From Neonectria sp. B-13 (Eukaryota > Ascomycota > Sordariomycetes > Hypocreales > Nectriaceae), in assembly GCA_002682825.1 (NCBI GenBank), contig NOKP01000008.1:1-64000 (forward strand): a stretch of DNA of 64,000 nucleotides, given 5' to 3'. A program made the translations under genes and the position numbers. The notes under the pieces were generated by a model, which made no database searches, was not told the DNA's origin, and worked only from the letters and a program-made list of their open reading frames with translations. Below, one piece after another: positions 45,124 through 59,754 of the stretch. Every line of letters starts with the position of its first letter. The stretch's first letter is position 1.

Positions 45124-47017
45124 ATGGGCGAACCAATCCCAACCAGACCCAAAAAGTTCAACACTGAGCTCACGGACTACTCTGTTTCCCACAAAGAGAA
45201 GACCGGCCCTTACGCTGAGAACCTCGAGGTTGACGCATTGGTTGTTGGTGCTGGCTTCGGTAAGTCCATCATCATCTTGAATATCTCATTCTAACACTAT
45301 ACTAGCTGGAATATTTATGCTCAAGACCCTCCGTGATCGTGGCTACAAGACTGTCATCTTTGAGGCAGGCAACGATACCGGAGGCACTTGGCGCTGGAAC
45401 TGCTATCCTGGTGCTGGAGTTGACTCCGAGGTCCCTGAGTATGAGTTTTCTTGGCCCGAGGTTTGGAAGTCGTGGAACTGGCCAAGCAACTATCCCACTT
45501 ACAAAGACCTGCGGGCCTACTTCAACCATGTCGACAAGGTAGTTGGCATCAAGAAAGACTGTGCCTTCAACACAGTTGTTGTTGGTGCAGACTTCGATAC
45601 ATCCACTGGCAAGTGGAATATCCGCACCCAGGATGGCCGCATTACGAAGGCGAAGTACCTGGTTCTTGGAACTGGATTTGTACGTGTCTTTTCCCCATTA
45701 CCTGGCCTCGCTAACTGTATGCAAGGCCGCTCGAAGATACATTCCTGACTGGCCTGGCATGGACAAGTTCAAGGGAATTATCCATCATTCCTCATTCTGG
45801 CCCGACGAAAAGGTCGAGGTGAAGAACAAGCGATGTGCTGTCATCGGCACAGGAGCTTCTGGAGTTCAAATCGTCCAAGCCTGGGGTCCTGAGGCTGGGG
45901 CAGTCAAGGTCTTCCAGAGAACCCCCAACCTTGCTGTGCCGATGCGGAAGAAGCTCCTTACCGTCGAGGAGCAAGACGAGAGCAAGAAGTTCTACCCCGA
46001 GCTGTTCAGGTACCGAGAGAAGAACTTTGCTGGGTTCCACTACGACTGGTACGAGAAGAACACCTTTGACGATACACCCGAGGACCGAGAGGCCTTTTAC
46101 GAAAAGGTCTGGGCCGAGGGCGGGTTCCGCTACTGGGTCGCTCTCTACAAGGACAACCTCTACAGCGCAGAGGCCAACAAGGAGTCATACAACTTCTGGG
46201 CGAAGAAGACGCGCGAGCGCATCGGCGACCCCAAGGCCAGAGATCTGCTTGCACCGCTGGAGATGCCTCACTACTTCGGCATCAAGCGACCCTGCCTGGA
46301 GTACGACTACTACGAGCAGTTCAACCGACCCAGCGTCGACGTGGTCGACATCAAGAAAAACGGCATCAAGGAATTCACCGAGACGGGTATTACTCTCGAG
46401 GACGGAACTCACCACGAGTTTGACGTTATTGCTGTGGCGACCGGATTTGTAAGTTCTCAGATGCTCAATTGAAGACGAGTGCTAACATATCTAGGACATT
46501 GTGACTGGAGGTATTACAAACTACACACTCTGGGATGTTATTGGAATAAGCTAACTGATCTCCTTTAGTGATGACGCAGCTTGGCCTCAAGAGCATCAAC
46601 AACACCAACCTTGAAGAGGAGTGGGTTGCCGGAGCCAAGACCTACCTTGGCACTACTGTCAGCGGCTATCCGAACATGTTCCACATTTACGGTGTGCATG
46701 GCCCGACTCTTCTCAGCAACGGTCCTACCACCGTTGAAGTGCAGGGCCGCTGGATCGCCGATTGCATCGAAAAGATGAATGCAAACGGTATCAAGTATGT
46801 CAACCCCAAGCGTGAGGCATCCGATGCCTGGAAGAAGCAAATCGTCGACATCAACAACACGATGCTGTTCCCTACCACCAGGTCGACGTACATGGGTGGA
46901 AGTATCCCCGGCAAGGTCGTCGAGCCTGTTTGCTTCCCAGGTGGAATTCCTGAGTATGTGATCCAGATTCGAAAGGCTCTGGATAACCTGGAAGGATTTG
47001 ATGTGGTCAAGAATTAG
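45124..47017 (+). CDS. Baeyer-Villiger-type flavin monooxygenase
   Basis: Five exons (45124-45259, 45306-45679, 45726-46448, a 16-nt exon 46495-46510, 46569-47017) give 565 residues. The FAD-binding Rossmann motif VVGAGFAG is at 40-47, TGGTWRWNCYPG follows, the Baeyer-Villiger fingerprint FKGIIHHSSFWP (FxGxxxHxxxW) is at about 185-196, and the NADPH Rossmann motif GTGASG is at about 211-216. The enzyme uses FAD and NADPH to insert oxygen beside a ketone, giving an ester or lactone. It lacks a signal peptide and is cytosolic. It is divergent from the esterase, which could hydrolyse its product. A sugar-type porter and a sulfatase follow. The substrate is unknown; cyclic or aryl ketones are typical for the family. 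Confidence 0.9.
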
Positions 47018-47325
47018 GTAGACAGGCAATTCACTAGTGGGGCCTAGCCGCATTAATTTATCATCGAATTTGCAATTATTACATCATCTTCCAAAAAGTG
47101 CAAAGGGGCTCACTACTCCGCCATTTTCTTCGGGGGCGGGTAGTGATGTAAACGAGCTAGAAGAACCATCAAGGAACTTGATGGTTGTTGTGTATTATGA
47201 CCACGGAGGTGGCCTTCGTCGAGAATGGCGTAGTGAATAAGCAACATCAATTATTGTCCTGAATCTATGGTTATGAAGCTGAACAGCTGTTGATGAACAT
47301 TTTCACAAAAGCTTGACCAAAGTAC
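47018..47325. other. Short convergent 3' flank
   Basis: A short space between the monooxygenase and MFS porter 3' ends. Nothing is recognised. Confidence 0.4.
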
Positions 47326-49032
47326 TCAGTCTTTCAGATCCTCCACACCGTTTTCCGAGTAATCCGCCGGTCTGGTTTTACCAAAGTGCCTAACTGGCAC
47401 GCCTTGCAGAAACAGCTCATCGATTTCCTCCAGCGTCTTGCCACTGCACTCTGGGATACAGAACCATGCGAAGATGCAGGCAAGCACTGCCGTGGATCCG
47501 AAAATGAACCCCACCTTTGACCCAAGTCCCGCGTACTTGGCGTTCAGGAGGTAAGGGATGGTAAATGTGATTACAAACTGGATGACGATGTTGAAACAGG
47601 AGCCGAGGGCGTATGTAAGGTCGCGGAGACGAGTCGTTGGGATCTCTGCAGCCACCACGTGAGATAGAGGCGCCCAACCGAGGGCGAATCCAGTATTGAA
47701 GATGGTCGTCATCGAAACGATACCGCGCTTTACGCTGGCGGAAGGATTGGTCACTGTTCCAAGACCACCCATTGTCATGAGTGCTCCTGTTTGAATGACT
47801 CCTCCAATGACCATAAGAGGGCTGTGGCTGATCAGCATAGTTCTGTAACGGTATCAAGCAACTTACACTCTGCCTGTCTTGTCTACTAGAAGCTGCGTAA
47901 TGAATACCACAACGATGCCGACAGAAGAGTTGATGCATGACATGACAAAGGGGTTCACGCTGTTGAGAGACTGGATAAAGATGGTGCCATAGGTTGAGAT
48001 GAAGTTTTGGCCGGTTAGTTGAAGAAAGATGTTGACCCCGATGGTAATCAGAGTTCGCTTAAGATTTGCTGTGGATAATTAGAAAAACATTGATGAAGGT
48101 AACAGGTAAATAACTTACTCCCTTGGAACATCTCCTTGAATTTGCCCTTCTCGGTCACTCTGTTGATGGAGGTCTGAATCTCCTGAAACTCGGACTCTAT
48201 CTCTTCGTCGGTATAAGAGTATTGACGCAGCAGCCTAAGGGACTCGCGAGCTTCCTCGGAGCGGCCTCTTGTGAGAAGCCAGCGAGGAGACTATGACGGT
48301 GTTAGTCCTGACACACGGCAGCTGGCATCAATGGATGGACGTACCTCAGGGATCCACCAAACTCCCACTGCAAGAATAGACGGGATCACAAAGAACAGGC
48401 CCAGAGGAATGCGCCAAGACGAATGGCCTTGGATCTCACTGGTGCCTCGGCAGATGACAGCCATGAGGAGTTGACCAAACTAGAGGAGATTAGTCAAGAC
48501 CACGCCTTAGAACAACACCACTAACCAGTAATCCAGACTGGTATGTACCCACAACCAGACCTCGCACTTCGGCTGGCACTAACTCCGACTGTAACACAGG
48601 CACAAGTGCCAACTCCATTCCGATGTAGATGTACGCCACGGTCCGGCCCACGATCATCTGTGCCCGGTGTTGCGACGTGATCAAGATGATGGCGGCGATG
48701 ATGGCCCAGAAACACATGATGAACAGAGCCATGCGACGACCAAATCGACGACTCAGCAGGTTTCCTGTGATGAGACCGAACACGAAGCCGATATAGTTGA
48801 TACTGTTAAGAAGGGACAAATAGACCGTGTCGAGAACGTATGTGCCTGTAGCTTCATCATAAGAACCAAACTTTTGCTTGAAGGCCACCATGGCCTGGGT
48901 ATTGGAAAAAGCTCCTTGGTCCATGCCGAAGTTGATCTGGGAAAAGGCAATGAGAGCACATGAATACAGCAGTCTTCCGTTGAAGCATGCTAACACGCCT
49001 CGGGGCTGTGGCCCAGAAGGTAAAGGAGACAT
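47326..49032 (-). CDS. MFS sugar-porter family transporter
   Basis: Five exons: 49032-48526, 48479-48345, 48290-48119, 48068-47867 and a last exon starting at 47827 (or 47842) and ending at 47326; about 505-510 residues. Sugar-porter motifs are present: RRFGRRMALF in the loop between helices 2 and 3, AYIYIGMELALVPVLQSELVPAEVRG, PESPRWLL (split by an intron), QLTGQNF, and the terminal IPECSGKTLEEIDELF. Twelve hydrophobic helices are expected. Substrates in this family are sugars and related polyols or acids. The gene lies between the monooxygenase and sulfatase genes, which suggests uptake of the compound degraded by the cluster. The last intron is only 24 or 39 nt, so the join is doubtful. 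Confidence 0.82.
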
Positions 49033-51639
<2,607 letters not shown>

Positions 51640-52681
51640 ATAAGTGGATCTAGAGACTCTGAGCTAATTCGGCAGAAAAATGGAGATGGACTGCTGTTGA
51701 ATACGTCATTCTGGCTCCGACGAGTTGCTTATCTCCTTAAGTGCGCAGAGGTGCCAGTGACGACACACACTACCCTGTCACCCAGCGCGGTACAGCCGGG
51801 TGACGCGAATGAGGGAGGATATCTAAAAACCTTCACAGTGTAAACACCATAGACTACAATTTCATTCAGTGCGTTCTCATAGCTTCGCAAAAAACAGGCA
51901 ATCAATGCCTTCAATGATGCATTCTTCAACGATCCGGCCAGGCTGCTTGGAAGCCGCACAGGAGGCACGATCTCTGGCGGCAGTGTATTGCGCATAGGCT
52001 CATCAATTAGCAAGAGCAGGTCTAGGAAGTAATTTTTTGCTGGGATGAATTTATACCTGTATCAGACCACAATCACTTCCAACGAGGAAAACGATCGCAT
52101 TACCTAGCTTGTCAGGGCCTACAGATCGACGAGCCTAGGTCTCGGAGCTTCCAACGCAAGCCCTTCGGTACTGCAGTCAAGATGGGGTTGTGACGTATGA
52201 CGTCGCGCTATCAAGGGAGGGACTGTCAGTACTTCCATTACGAGCTCGAACACTAGATAAATGGAAGTCACTTTTATGCGCTAATTGGCATTGGCACATC
52301 CCTACACGGTACGCCACTAGCACCTCTGCGCACTTAAGGAGATAGAGACTCTAGACATCATTTTATCAGCCGACGTAGCGATCACGACATTTTTATATTC
52401 CTAAGCAAAGAAATAGCCAAAGTTTCGCTCTGAATGTGAGGCTGGGTGTTGAATAGGTGTTAACAATGTTATGTCCGTATCCTAGGTTTGCGGACTTTTT
52501 GGTTTAATTCCGCTAGCCAATCACCTCCGCGACGAGGGTCTCGTAGTGGAGTTCTAGCCTATCTCCGGAGGCGATAAATGTGGACCATAACGTTATTGTT
52601 CGAATTGGGTATGTGACGAAAGAACAGTCTGCGTTGCTACCAACCAGTATATAAGTGATTATGTTGCGTAGTCTTCAGGTT
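51640..52681. other. Intergenic, no supported gene
   Basis: Only short frames. CGG/CCG sites occur near 52489-52517. The promoter of the reductase lies toward the right end. Confidence 0.5.
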
Positions 52682-52769
52682 CTCAGCCATTAGCAAACAG
52701 AAGCAAACAGCAGCAAACAGCAGCAAACAGCAGCAAACAGCAACAAACAGCAACAAACAGCAACCAAAG
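52682..52769 (+). repeat. 10-bp tandem repeat (AGCAAACAGC) in the reductase 5' leader
   Basis: About seven to eight copies of a decamer of the form CAGCAAACAG, decaying to CAACAAACAG toward the right end. It ends about 47 bases before the start codon, so it lies in the promoter or 5' untranslated region. Confidence 0.9.
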
Positions 52770-52815
52770 AAGCGAGTCTAAAACAAACTCCATCAATTCG
52801 TTTAAAACACTCACA

Positions 52816-54051
52816 ATGTCTCCCGTGGATACCCCCGCCATCCCCAAGGGGTCTACCGTTCTGGTCACTGGTGCCAGTGGCTATGTTGGCTCTAACGTCG
52901 CCAACCAATTTCTTGCATATGGCTACAAGGTCCGAGGAACGACTCGTGATATCAACAAGGCTAGTTGGTTGAGCGATGTCTTCGAAAAGAAATATGGCAA
53001 GGGGGCATTCGAGCTGGTCACGATTCCTGATATGATTGCAGACGGCGCATACGACGACGCCGTAAAGGGTGAGCTAAATACCACCCTCTCATTCCAGGTC
53101 CATTTCAAGTTACTGATCTATATTTCCCTGTATTTAGGCGTTTCTGCTGTTGCTCATACTGCCTCGATCACGACTTTTGATTCGGACCCAAACAAGGTCA
53201 TCCCTGGAGCAATTGCCGGTGCCATTAACGCCCTAAAGGCTGCCTACCTGGAGACTAGTGTCAAACGTTTTGTTCTTACCTCATCCTCGTCTGCAGCAGT
53301 TCTATCACTCTGGAATGTCCCTAAGGTGGTGGTCAACAATGACTCGTGGAGCGAGGATGCCGTCAAGGTCGCCTGGTCCGGCCTGCCAGATGACGAGTGG
53401 CGTCCGTTGTATGTTTATGCCGCGAGCAAGACGCAAGCAGAGCAAGAGGTGTGGAAGTTCCACAACGAAAACCGTACGAAGCGTCCGGATCTCGTGGTCA
53501 ATACTGGTATTTGCTCCTTTCTCAAAACTTGATCATCCATCGCTAATTTTCACTAGTTCTCCCCAACATGGTCTTCGGGGGACCTCTTGATCTGGAGAAG
53601 CAGGGACATCCAAGTGGCGCAGGGTTCCTTGCTAGACTCTACACAGACGGCACAAAGCCTATGGCCATCATTGAACCCCCTCGTAAGACTGGTCTCCTCT
53701 ATCTTTAACAATTTTTCAAAAGCTAAGCATTTTGCAGAACATTTTATCAGCGCATCAGATACTGGGGCACTACACGTTGCCGGCGCTATTCACCCAGATG
53801 TAAAAGACGAACGCATCTTCGGTTTTGCTGGTAGTTTTAGCTGGGATGCTATCCTTGATGTTTTCCGCAAGCTGGAACCAGAGAAGAAATTCATTGAGAA
53901 CTTCTGTGGTGGGGAAGACCCTAACGATATCGAGCCGCAGGCTCGCGCGGAACAGCTCTTGCGCGACTTGGGTCGACCGGGCTGGATGTCGCTAGAGGAG
54001 GTCGTCAATGACACCATTAAGGATCTTCGTGTAGTGGATACAGCGACCTAG
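52816..54051 (+). CDS. NAD(P)-dependent reductase (dihydroflavonol-reductase-like SDR)
   Basis: Four exons (52816-53068, 53138-53506, 53557-53682, 53738-54051) give about 353 residues. The extended SDR Rossmann motif TGASGYVG lies at 18-25, RFVLTSSSSA is the central strand, and the catalytic pair Y-x-x-x-K is YAASK (Tyr178, Lys182). PPQHFISASDTGALHVAGA in exon 4 and MVFGGPLD are typical of the aldehyde/ketone-reductase subgroup. These enzymes reduce aldehydes or ketones with NADPH; the substrate is unknown. Intron 1 (53069-53137, 69 nt) contains no stop and keeps frame, so retention would add 23 residues. The catalytic residues are intact, so the gene looks functional. Confidence 0.87.
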
Positions 54052-55560
54052 ACATTTCTTATAGAATACCACCATTATACGCTAAGTGGTAACTGATATG
54101 ATCGATGACTTGGATGACTCCTTGCGTTAAGTATTGCTATGAACACTACCTGTCGAATTATCACCTCGGGTGGCTCAAGGGTTCCTCGTGTCATAATTCC
54201 CGCAAGCAAAACAATTGTAGTTGGCGAACTGCAAACACAAACTACAAATATGATTATCAAAGAATTAATCAGACACCACTTGATTCATCGGGCCCACATA
54301 CTCATTTGATTAGTTCTTGACAAGAGACTCCGAAATTATTGAATAGTTATGCTACAACAATGGGGACGTTTGTGTGGAGTAAAGAAAAATGTTAGTATGG
54401 TAGCCTTTGTTCTAATTAGTAGTATCTTTCTTGAAGGTTAAATTTACCTTCCCTTCGAATTGAACCCGCCTGGTGAACTTATCCATTGATTATCATTCAC
54501 GAAAATTGACATAGAATGGTTTCGGAGATAATTCATGTCCGAGGTCACTAGTGAGCCGACAGCTAACATTGATGTGGCAGTAGGCACGGATATATTTTCT
54601 AATTGTAGTTTCTAGATAAAAAGAACGTTCCTCCAAGCCCAGATCGCCAAAATACACGAGCTTCTCCTTGACTCATTTGGTCCACGTCCATGTGACGAAA
54701 GCCTGGCCTGGCTTCTGAAGTATAATATTAAATCGACGGGGCGTTCGACGCGGATGAGGGAGGTTTGATTACGATTTGTTGTTGTCGTTGACCCTACAAC
54801 TTTATGTTAACAAATGTTCTAAAGTGTATCGTGCTTGGCTAGACCTACCCTTCAAACTGGGAACCAATTCCAGCAAGATCATGGCCTACTCGTGAATGAC
54901 CATAGTCGTTGGAGCCAGAGTCATGGATTTGACCATTCATTTGAGTCACTTTAGAGGCACGCCGAGTCGGAGCAGGTGAATGACGGTGGCATATCATGCT
55001 GGACTCGTCATCGTCAAGACAGCCACTGTCGATGCTGCTTCAACCATGTTAACAGGACCATTCATTGTATTGCATCGATGGGACGGACTTGGTCTTCGAG
55101 CCGTGGTTATGAGGCATCGTGGTCGTGGGATAGATAGGTTGATCAACAGTGACAAAAAGAAAGATCCAGCCCGAAGGTGAAGACAAGGGGAGGAGAAAGG
55201 CGTGCAGGTCTCCCAGGTGGTAAAACTGGAACAGAGGATATTGATGTGGAAGGGAAACTAGAAGGCGGGAACAAGGCGCTTTTATAATGTCATCCTTCTT
55301 ACTGTATGGAAAGAACTCGGCGTGTCCTGAACAAAGTCCAGAGAGGCACGACTGCCTCGAGGTAGCATTTGTGGCTGGGTTAGTCGATTCCACCCATGTC
55401 GCCGCCAGGTGACATGGTCCTCTGGAGGACCTTGCATGGATATTTTAGCTACGGGATCATGTTTAAAGGCAGTGGGGGCCTGGTGACGGAAGCTCTTTCT
55501 GCTCTAACGCATGTCATCCACTTCAATGAGACCTTCTCGGTGGCGGTGTTCTTCGTGTGA
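54052..55560. other. Large intergenic region, no supported gene
   Basis: About 1.5 kb with no frame supported by domain or splice evidence. It is AT-rich around 54.1-54.8 kb. Confidence 0.5.
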
Positions 55561-56130
55561 ATAGAGTACCAGTAACATCCGATTGGACAGTCTTCTTTTG
55601 CGTCTGATCTTGTCGAGTCCTGATTCGGTTGTCGTCTTTTGTATGGGATCATCCGTTGTCAACCAAGCGTAATTTGAATCAAAACGCGATGACGTTTGCA
55701 TAAAAGGCGGCCGCCTCACCTTGCGCTGTGTCCCAGCTGCTATTGGTTGCTCGACTTTTGTTTCGGCACATTACTTCCCAGCCTGAGAATGGAGTACCAG
55801 CAGGGCTTATGATTGGGGGTTCTTCTTTTGTGTCTGACCATCTATCGCATCTGATTCGACGTTCGTCTTTTGTGTTCAAGCACGTACTCAACCCAGCTCA
55901 GCCAGCTTTGGATTAACTTAGGCCAACAAATACTTCGTGCGGGGCGATCAGACGGGAAGGAAAAGGGAACGGAGTGACTAGTCACTGTCGTACCGACCAC
56001 AGCAGCCTCACTTGGCTCTGAAACCCGGTTGCTATTGGGCTGTCGACTTTTGTCTTGGCCCACCGCCCTCCAACATGAAGCAGTGGCTTTCATAAGTACT
56101 TCTCATTGGACACTCTTCTTTTGTGTTGCA
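55561..56130 (+). repeat. Seven-copy 20-bp element in the Clr5 promoter
   Basis: The gapless 20-mer NATTSGNNNNTCKWCTTTTG occurs at 55581, 55622, 55741, 55811, 55853, 56033 and 56104, all on the + strand. Copies 1, 2, 3 and copies 4, 5, 6 form two similar triplets. Spacing is 41 versus 42 within the first pairs, and copies 3-to-4 and 6-to-7 are 70 and 71 apart. The flank GAATRGAGTACCAG also recurs (about 55559 and 55788). This indicates an old, degenerate tandem duplication of about 230-290 bases. ATTGG is a CCAAT-box complement, so a regulatory role is possible. Confidence 0.75.
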
Positions 56131-56308
56131 CATTAGGCAAATTCAGGCGTCTTGGGCGAACCGCTGGCCCTTAAAAGTAGGCCACCGCCCGCAATTCTTG
56201 CTGACGAGGCTCTCAACATCCTTCCCCAACATTGCTCGCCCACTTTCTCGAGCTACTTGTTTCTCTTGTTCAGCATCTCAGCTCTATGCTTGTGTTCTCT
56301 CTACAAAC

Positions 56309-58966
56309 ATGGACACCTCCACCCCCCAAGTCTCTGGAGTCTCTGATCCGGCGTTTCGTCATGTCCCCTACGACGCACGCTGGGAATACTTGAGGGAGAC
56401 CATCGCCCGCCTGTACGTTGAAGAGGGCGAGAAGCTCGCTGAGCTCGCGAAGAGGATGAAGACGGAATATTTCTTCGACGCTCAGTAAGTCCCTTCAAGT
56501 TACCCCTTCAGATAACTCCAATACTTACCAGTCGAACTTTCAGACCTCACCAGTACAAATATCACTTTAAAAAGTGGAAAATCCAGAAAAGCACTTCAAC
56601 CAAGGTCAAAATCAAAATCTTGAAGCGTCAGGCAGACCGCACTCGCGAGGATGCCAGCACGTCGGATCTAAGAATTGTACAAGGCGGTCTCGAGAAGAAA
56701 GTCGATAAGAAGCAGTTGAAGAGATTCCTGCACGATCAGATCAGGCGTAGAGAGGAGCCAAGCTTGGAGAGTGGCATGTACGTCATATCCGATGAACAAT
56801 TCTGTTCTAAGCTAATGCTAATGACATCTCTGCAGATTTGTGCGCTGGAACCTCCCATACGCGGCCATCTTTTCCAATAAGAGCAGATCAAACAACCACG
56901 CATCGCCACTTGCATCCCATCCAGCGTCTCCCGCGTATGTCATGGTCAACAGCCCTGCGGGACCACGGACGCCCTCTGCCCAGGGAGACGGAGCCTCTCC
57001 AACCACGCAGCTGGTGCGGCAGAAGGCATACTTTGACAGGGCAGACCTTTTTATCCAAGGAAGACATCAAGATCTAATGATACAATTGGAACCAAGTCAG
57101 CGAAAGTAAGTCAACATCCTCGACGAACACAAGATCTAATCAAGCACTAACATGAGATACAGAGTCATGACGGATTGGCTACACGAATTTTGGATTCATT
57201 CGTTCATGACCGCAAAGTACTGGGGCAAGGGTCCTAGATACTGGACCCCTTCTCTTGTCGCCGCCAAGAGCCTTGGTACCGTTGAGATACACGGGATGAC
57301 TCCTGTGCCGGCCATTGGGTCAGGGATTGCTGTCGACCCCGAGTACCCAGACATTGACCCGCCAACCCAGCTGTGCAAATGGAGCATTCACTACATACAA
57401 AATTGCAGTTACGAACGAGCACCATCACCCGAAATCGAGCTTCCGCATGAACAGGACATCGAAGATGAGTCGACATGGACACCATGGGACGGCATGGACT
57501 GTCATCCAACCCATGCTGACACAATGGTATCGGCGCTCTCTGAGAATAGCTTTTCAAACATCAGTGACGAGCATCTCGCCTTGTCTACCCCTTCGATCAT
57601 CAAATCGGTGGGTCGATCCGAGGATCAGATTAACGCGGATTCTTTGGCGTTCGCTATAATGGCGAGGAACCTAGACATCATTTATGAATACTGCAAGTCC
57701 AAAAATGGGCCCCCTGAATCTTTAAGAAGTCTGTACCCATATCACATTGCTGCTTCTTACTTGGATGGGGCCAAGACCTGTTGTCTAGTTCTCGATTCTT
57801 TGATGTTCCGTCTCGAAGATGATCTATCTATCGTCCCAATCTACCGGAATGATCTAGGTCATACAGTCCTGGACTCCTTGATGATCAACATTCTTCGTTC
57901 GCACACAGCAGTCACTCCCAACTTGGTCAGTGATCGGTTTCAGGACCAGAGGCGCTTTCCTGGCGAGGAGGTAGACATTTGTGGGAGATGGGATGCCGAT
58001 TCCAAGTGTGTTCGACAACTCTATGCGGCGGGAGTGCCCACAATACCATTTCACTGGAAGCATGCTTTCTGTCACACGTCGGCGCAAGTTACTTGCCACT
58101 CCATCGCTGCTCTCTTTCGCAATGATTGGAGCCCGGACATTAACACAACGAGTGGTCTGTTTTCGAAACGCTGCCGCTGTTGTGGTATGGAAATGAAGCT
58201 ACTTCCTCTCCACACCTTGGTTCTAGTGGCATACTATCTGGCCAGCAGCGGTACTGAGGGTGAGCAAATGTTTGGAATCATCGCATGTCTCTTCTGCATG
58301 CTGGCCTATGGAGCAGATCCTACATTTAGCACCAATGTTTCTGTTCCCGCACTTTTCGGCGACGGCACCGATGAAGGTTGCAGCCATCACCCTACCACGC
58401 CCTCAAATTTGGCCTCCCGCGTCCCTGATCATGTTGTCAACTCATGGTCATCAGATAAAAGACTCGGCTGGAAGGCTTTTGTCGCAGTTTTGGACTTGGC
58501 CCACTCGGAAAGACTTCGAGATTCGGGATCCACCGACGACCCTCGAGACAGCGATGACGACGACACAGGAATAGGAAGTTCACCTAATGATAGGAATATC
58601 TGCCGGCATGCTAATGTTTCTCATTTGAGCCCGAAAAACTTTTACTGTGGAAGTCGAAAAATTGGTGCTATTTGGGCATCTATACAAACCGAGTTGTTGA
58701 CCTACCGAAAGATCAAGGAATCAGACCCTTGGATATCGTCAAGATTCAGCATGCAGAAGCTCGTGGGTGGGCTAAACATTGGATTTGGAGCTATTAACAT
58801 CCCCCTTTATCACGATGGAATGATGTCGAGCTTCTCGAATTGTGGCCGATTCTACGAAGCTGCGGTTCCTGAACTTCCGAGCGCCGAAGAGGTATGCAAG
58901 TTCTATTTTATGAACTTAGAGGATTGGAATCGCACAACGTTTATTGGCCCTACTGCTGATTATTAA
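56309..58966 (+). CDS. Clr5-domain protein
   Basis: Four exons (56309-56484, 56544-56777, 56836-57105, 57163-58966) give about 827 residues. The N-terminus is a Clr5 domain (about residues 20-80: WEYLRETIARLYVEEGEKLA, then QPHQYKYHFKKWKI), a helix-turn-helix-like module found in fungal regulators. A basic stretch KVKIKILKRQADR and KKVDKKQLKRF follow. The rest is unassigned: a Ser/Pro-rich linker with SPAYVMVNSP, then a globular region with CRCCGMEMK, a possible metal site. Clr5 itself is known from fission-yeast silencing, but most filamentous-fungal members have no known role. The promoter carries the seven-copy repeat described separately. The start is the first ATG after the repeat that leads directly into the domain. 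Confidence 0.82.
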
Positions 58967-59754
58967 CTCTGATGACACCATACTACCTGGAGTTCAACGG
59001 ACAGAATTCAAGTAGGGCCATAATGTAGATTAGCATCGAAACCCCGGGTATTTGTCTTAATAAATATGGGAATATTATGGTCTTTATTATTATCATTAGC
59101 TATGCATGGAATCTGAGAATTCCTTTTGTACAGAAATCCAAGTTCCCATGTTTGCTTGGGAAACTAAGCAAGAGTGCGATTGATCCGTGATTACTACCCT
59201 TGGTATTACTTGTCTAGTAAGATGTTAGTAATTCATCCAATGCAGAAAACATCATCCCTTCGAGAATTTTTCAAGGTGGCCCAGTATGAGCGCTGGCTAA
59301 GACACCTTGAGGGAATCTTGTGGCGATGATTATCAGTTGAGGGACCTGATCTTGAGGTTATAAGGTTTAGGCAATGACTTGTCAGCTTGACGAGAGACGG
59401 TCATTTATATGTGCTGTGGTTCAGGATAAGCTTTTCATGAATTGGACATCAAGGTCAGAGAGAGGGACCCAGACGGGTTGCAAACAGGCTCAAGGTACGA
59501 CATCGATGCGAACCATGTTACTGGGAAAGCTTGCTGTGTTTAAGTTATTGGGATTGATGGTGCTGGGCATAGCATCTTACTGTGTTAACTGCTGTATGTT
59601 ATCTACTGCGTTGTCTTGATCTATCAGATGATATTGACTAAGGCTAAAATTACTATAAATAAGGTTTAGGCAAACACAATTTATTCGGGCGAGAGTTTGA
59701 TGACGCATGCCAGTACTTGACGAAGTTTATAATAATCCTCTTAGGTAGTCACAT
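58967..59754. other. Intergenic, AT-rich
   Basis: No frame with support; a probable polyadenylation region of the Clr5 gene lies near 59060-59100 (AATAAATATG). The promoter of the next gene lies within the right part. Confidence 0.45.

Noticed and set aside
54440..54500. tRNA T-arm-like sequence on the - strand (GGGTTCAATTCG)
   Set aside because: No matching acceptor, D-arm or anticodon arm around it; not a tRNA.
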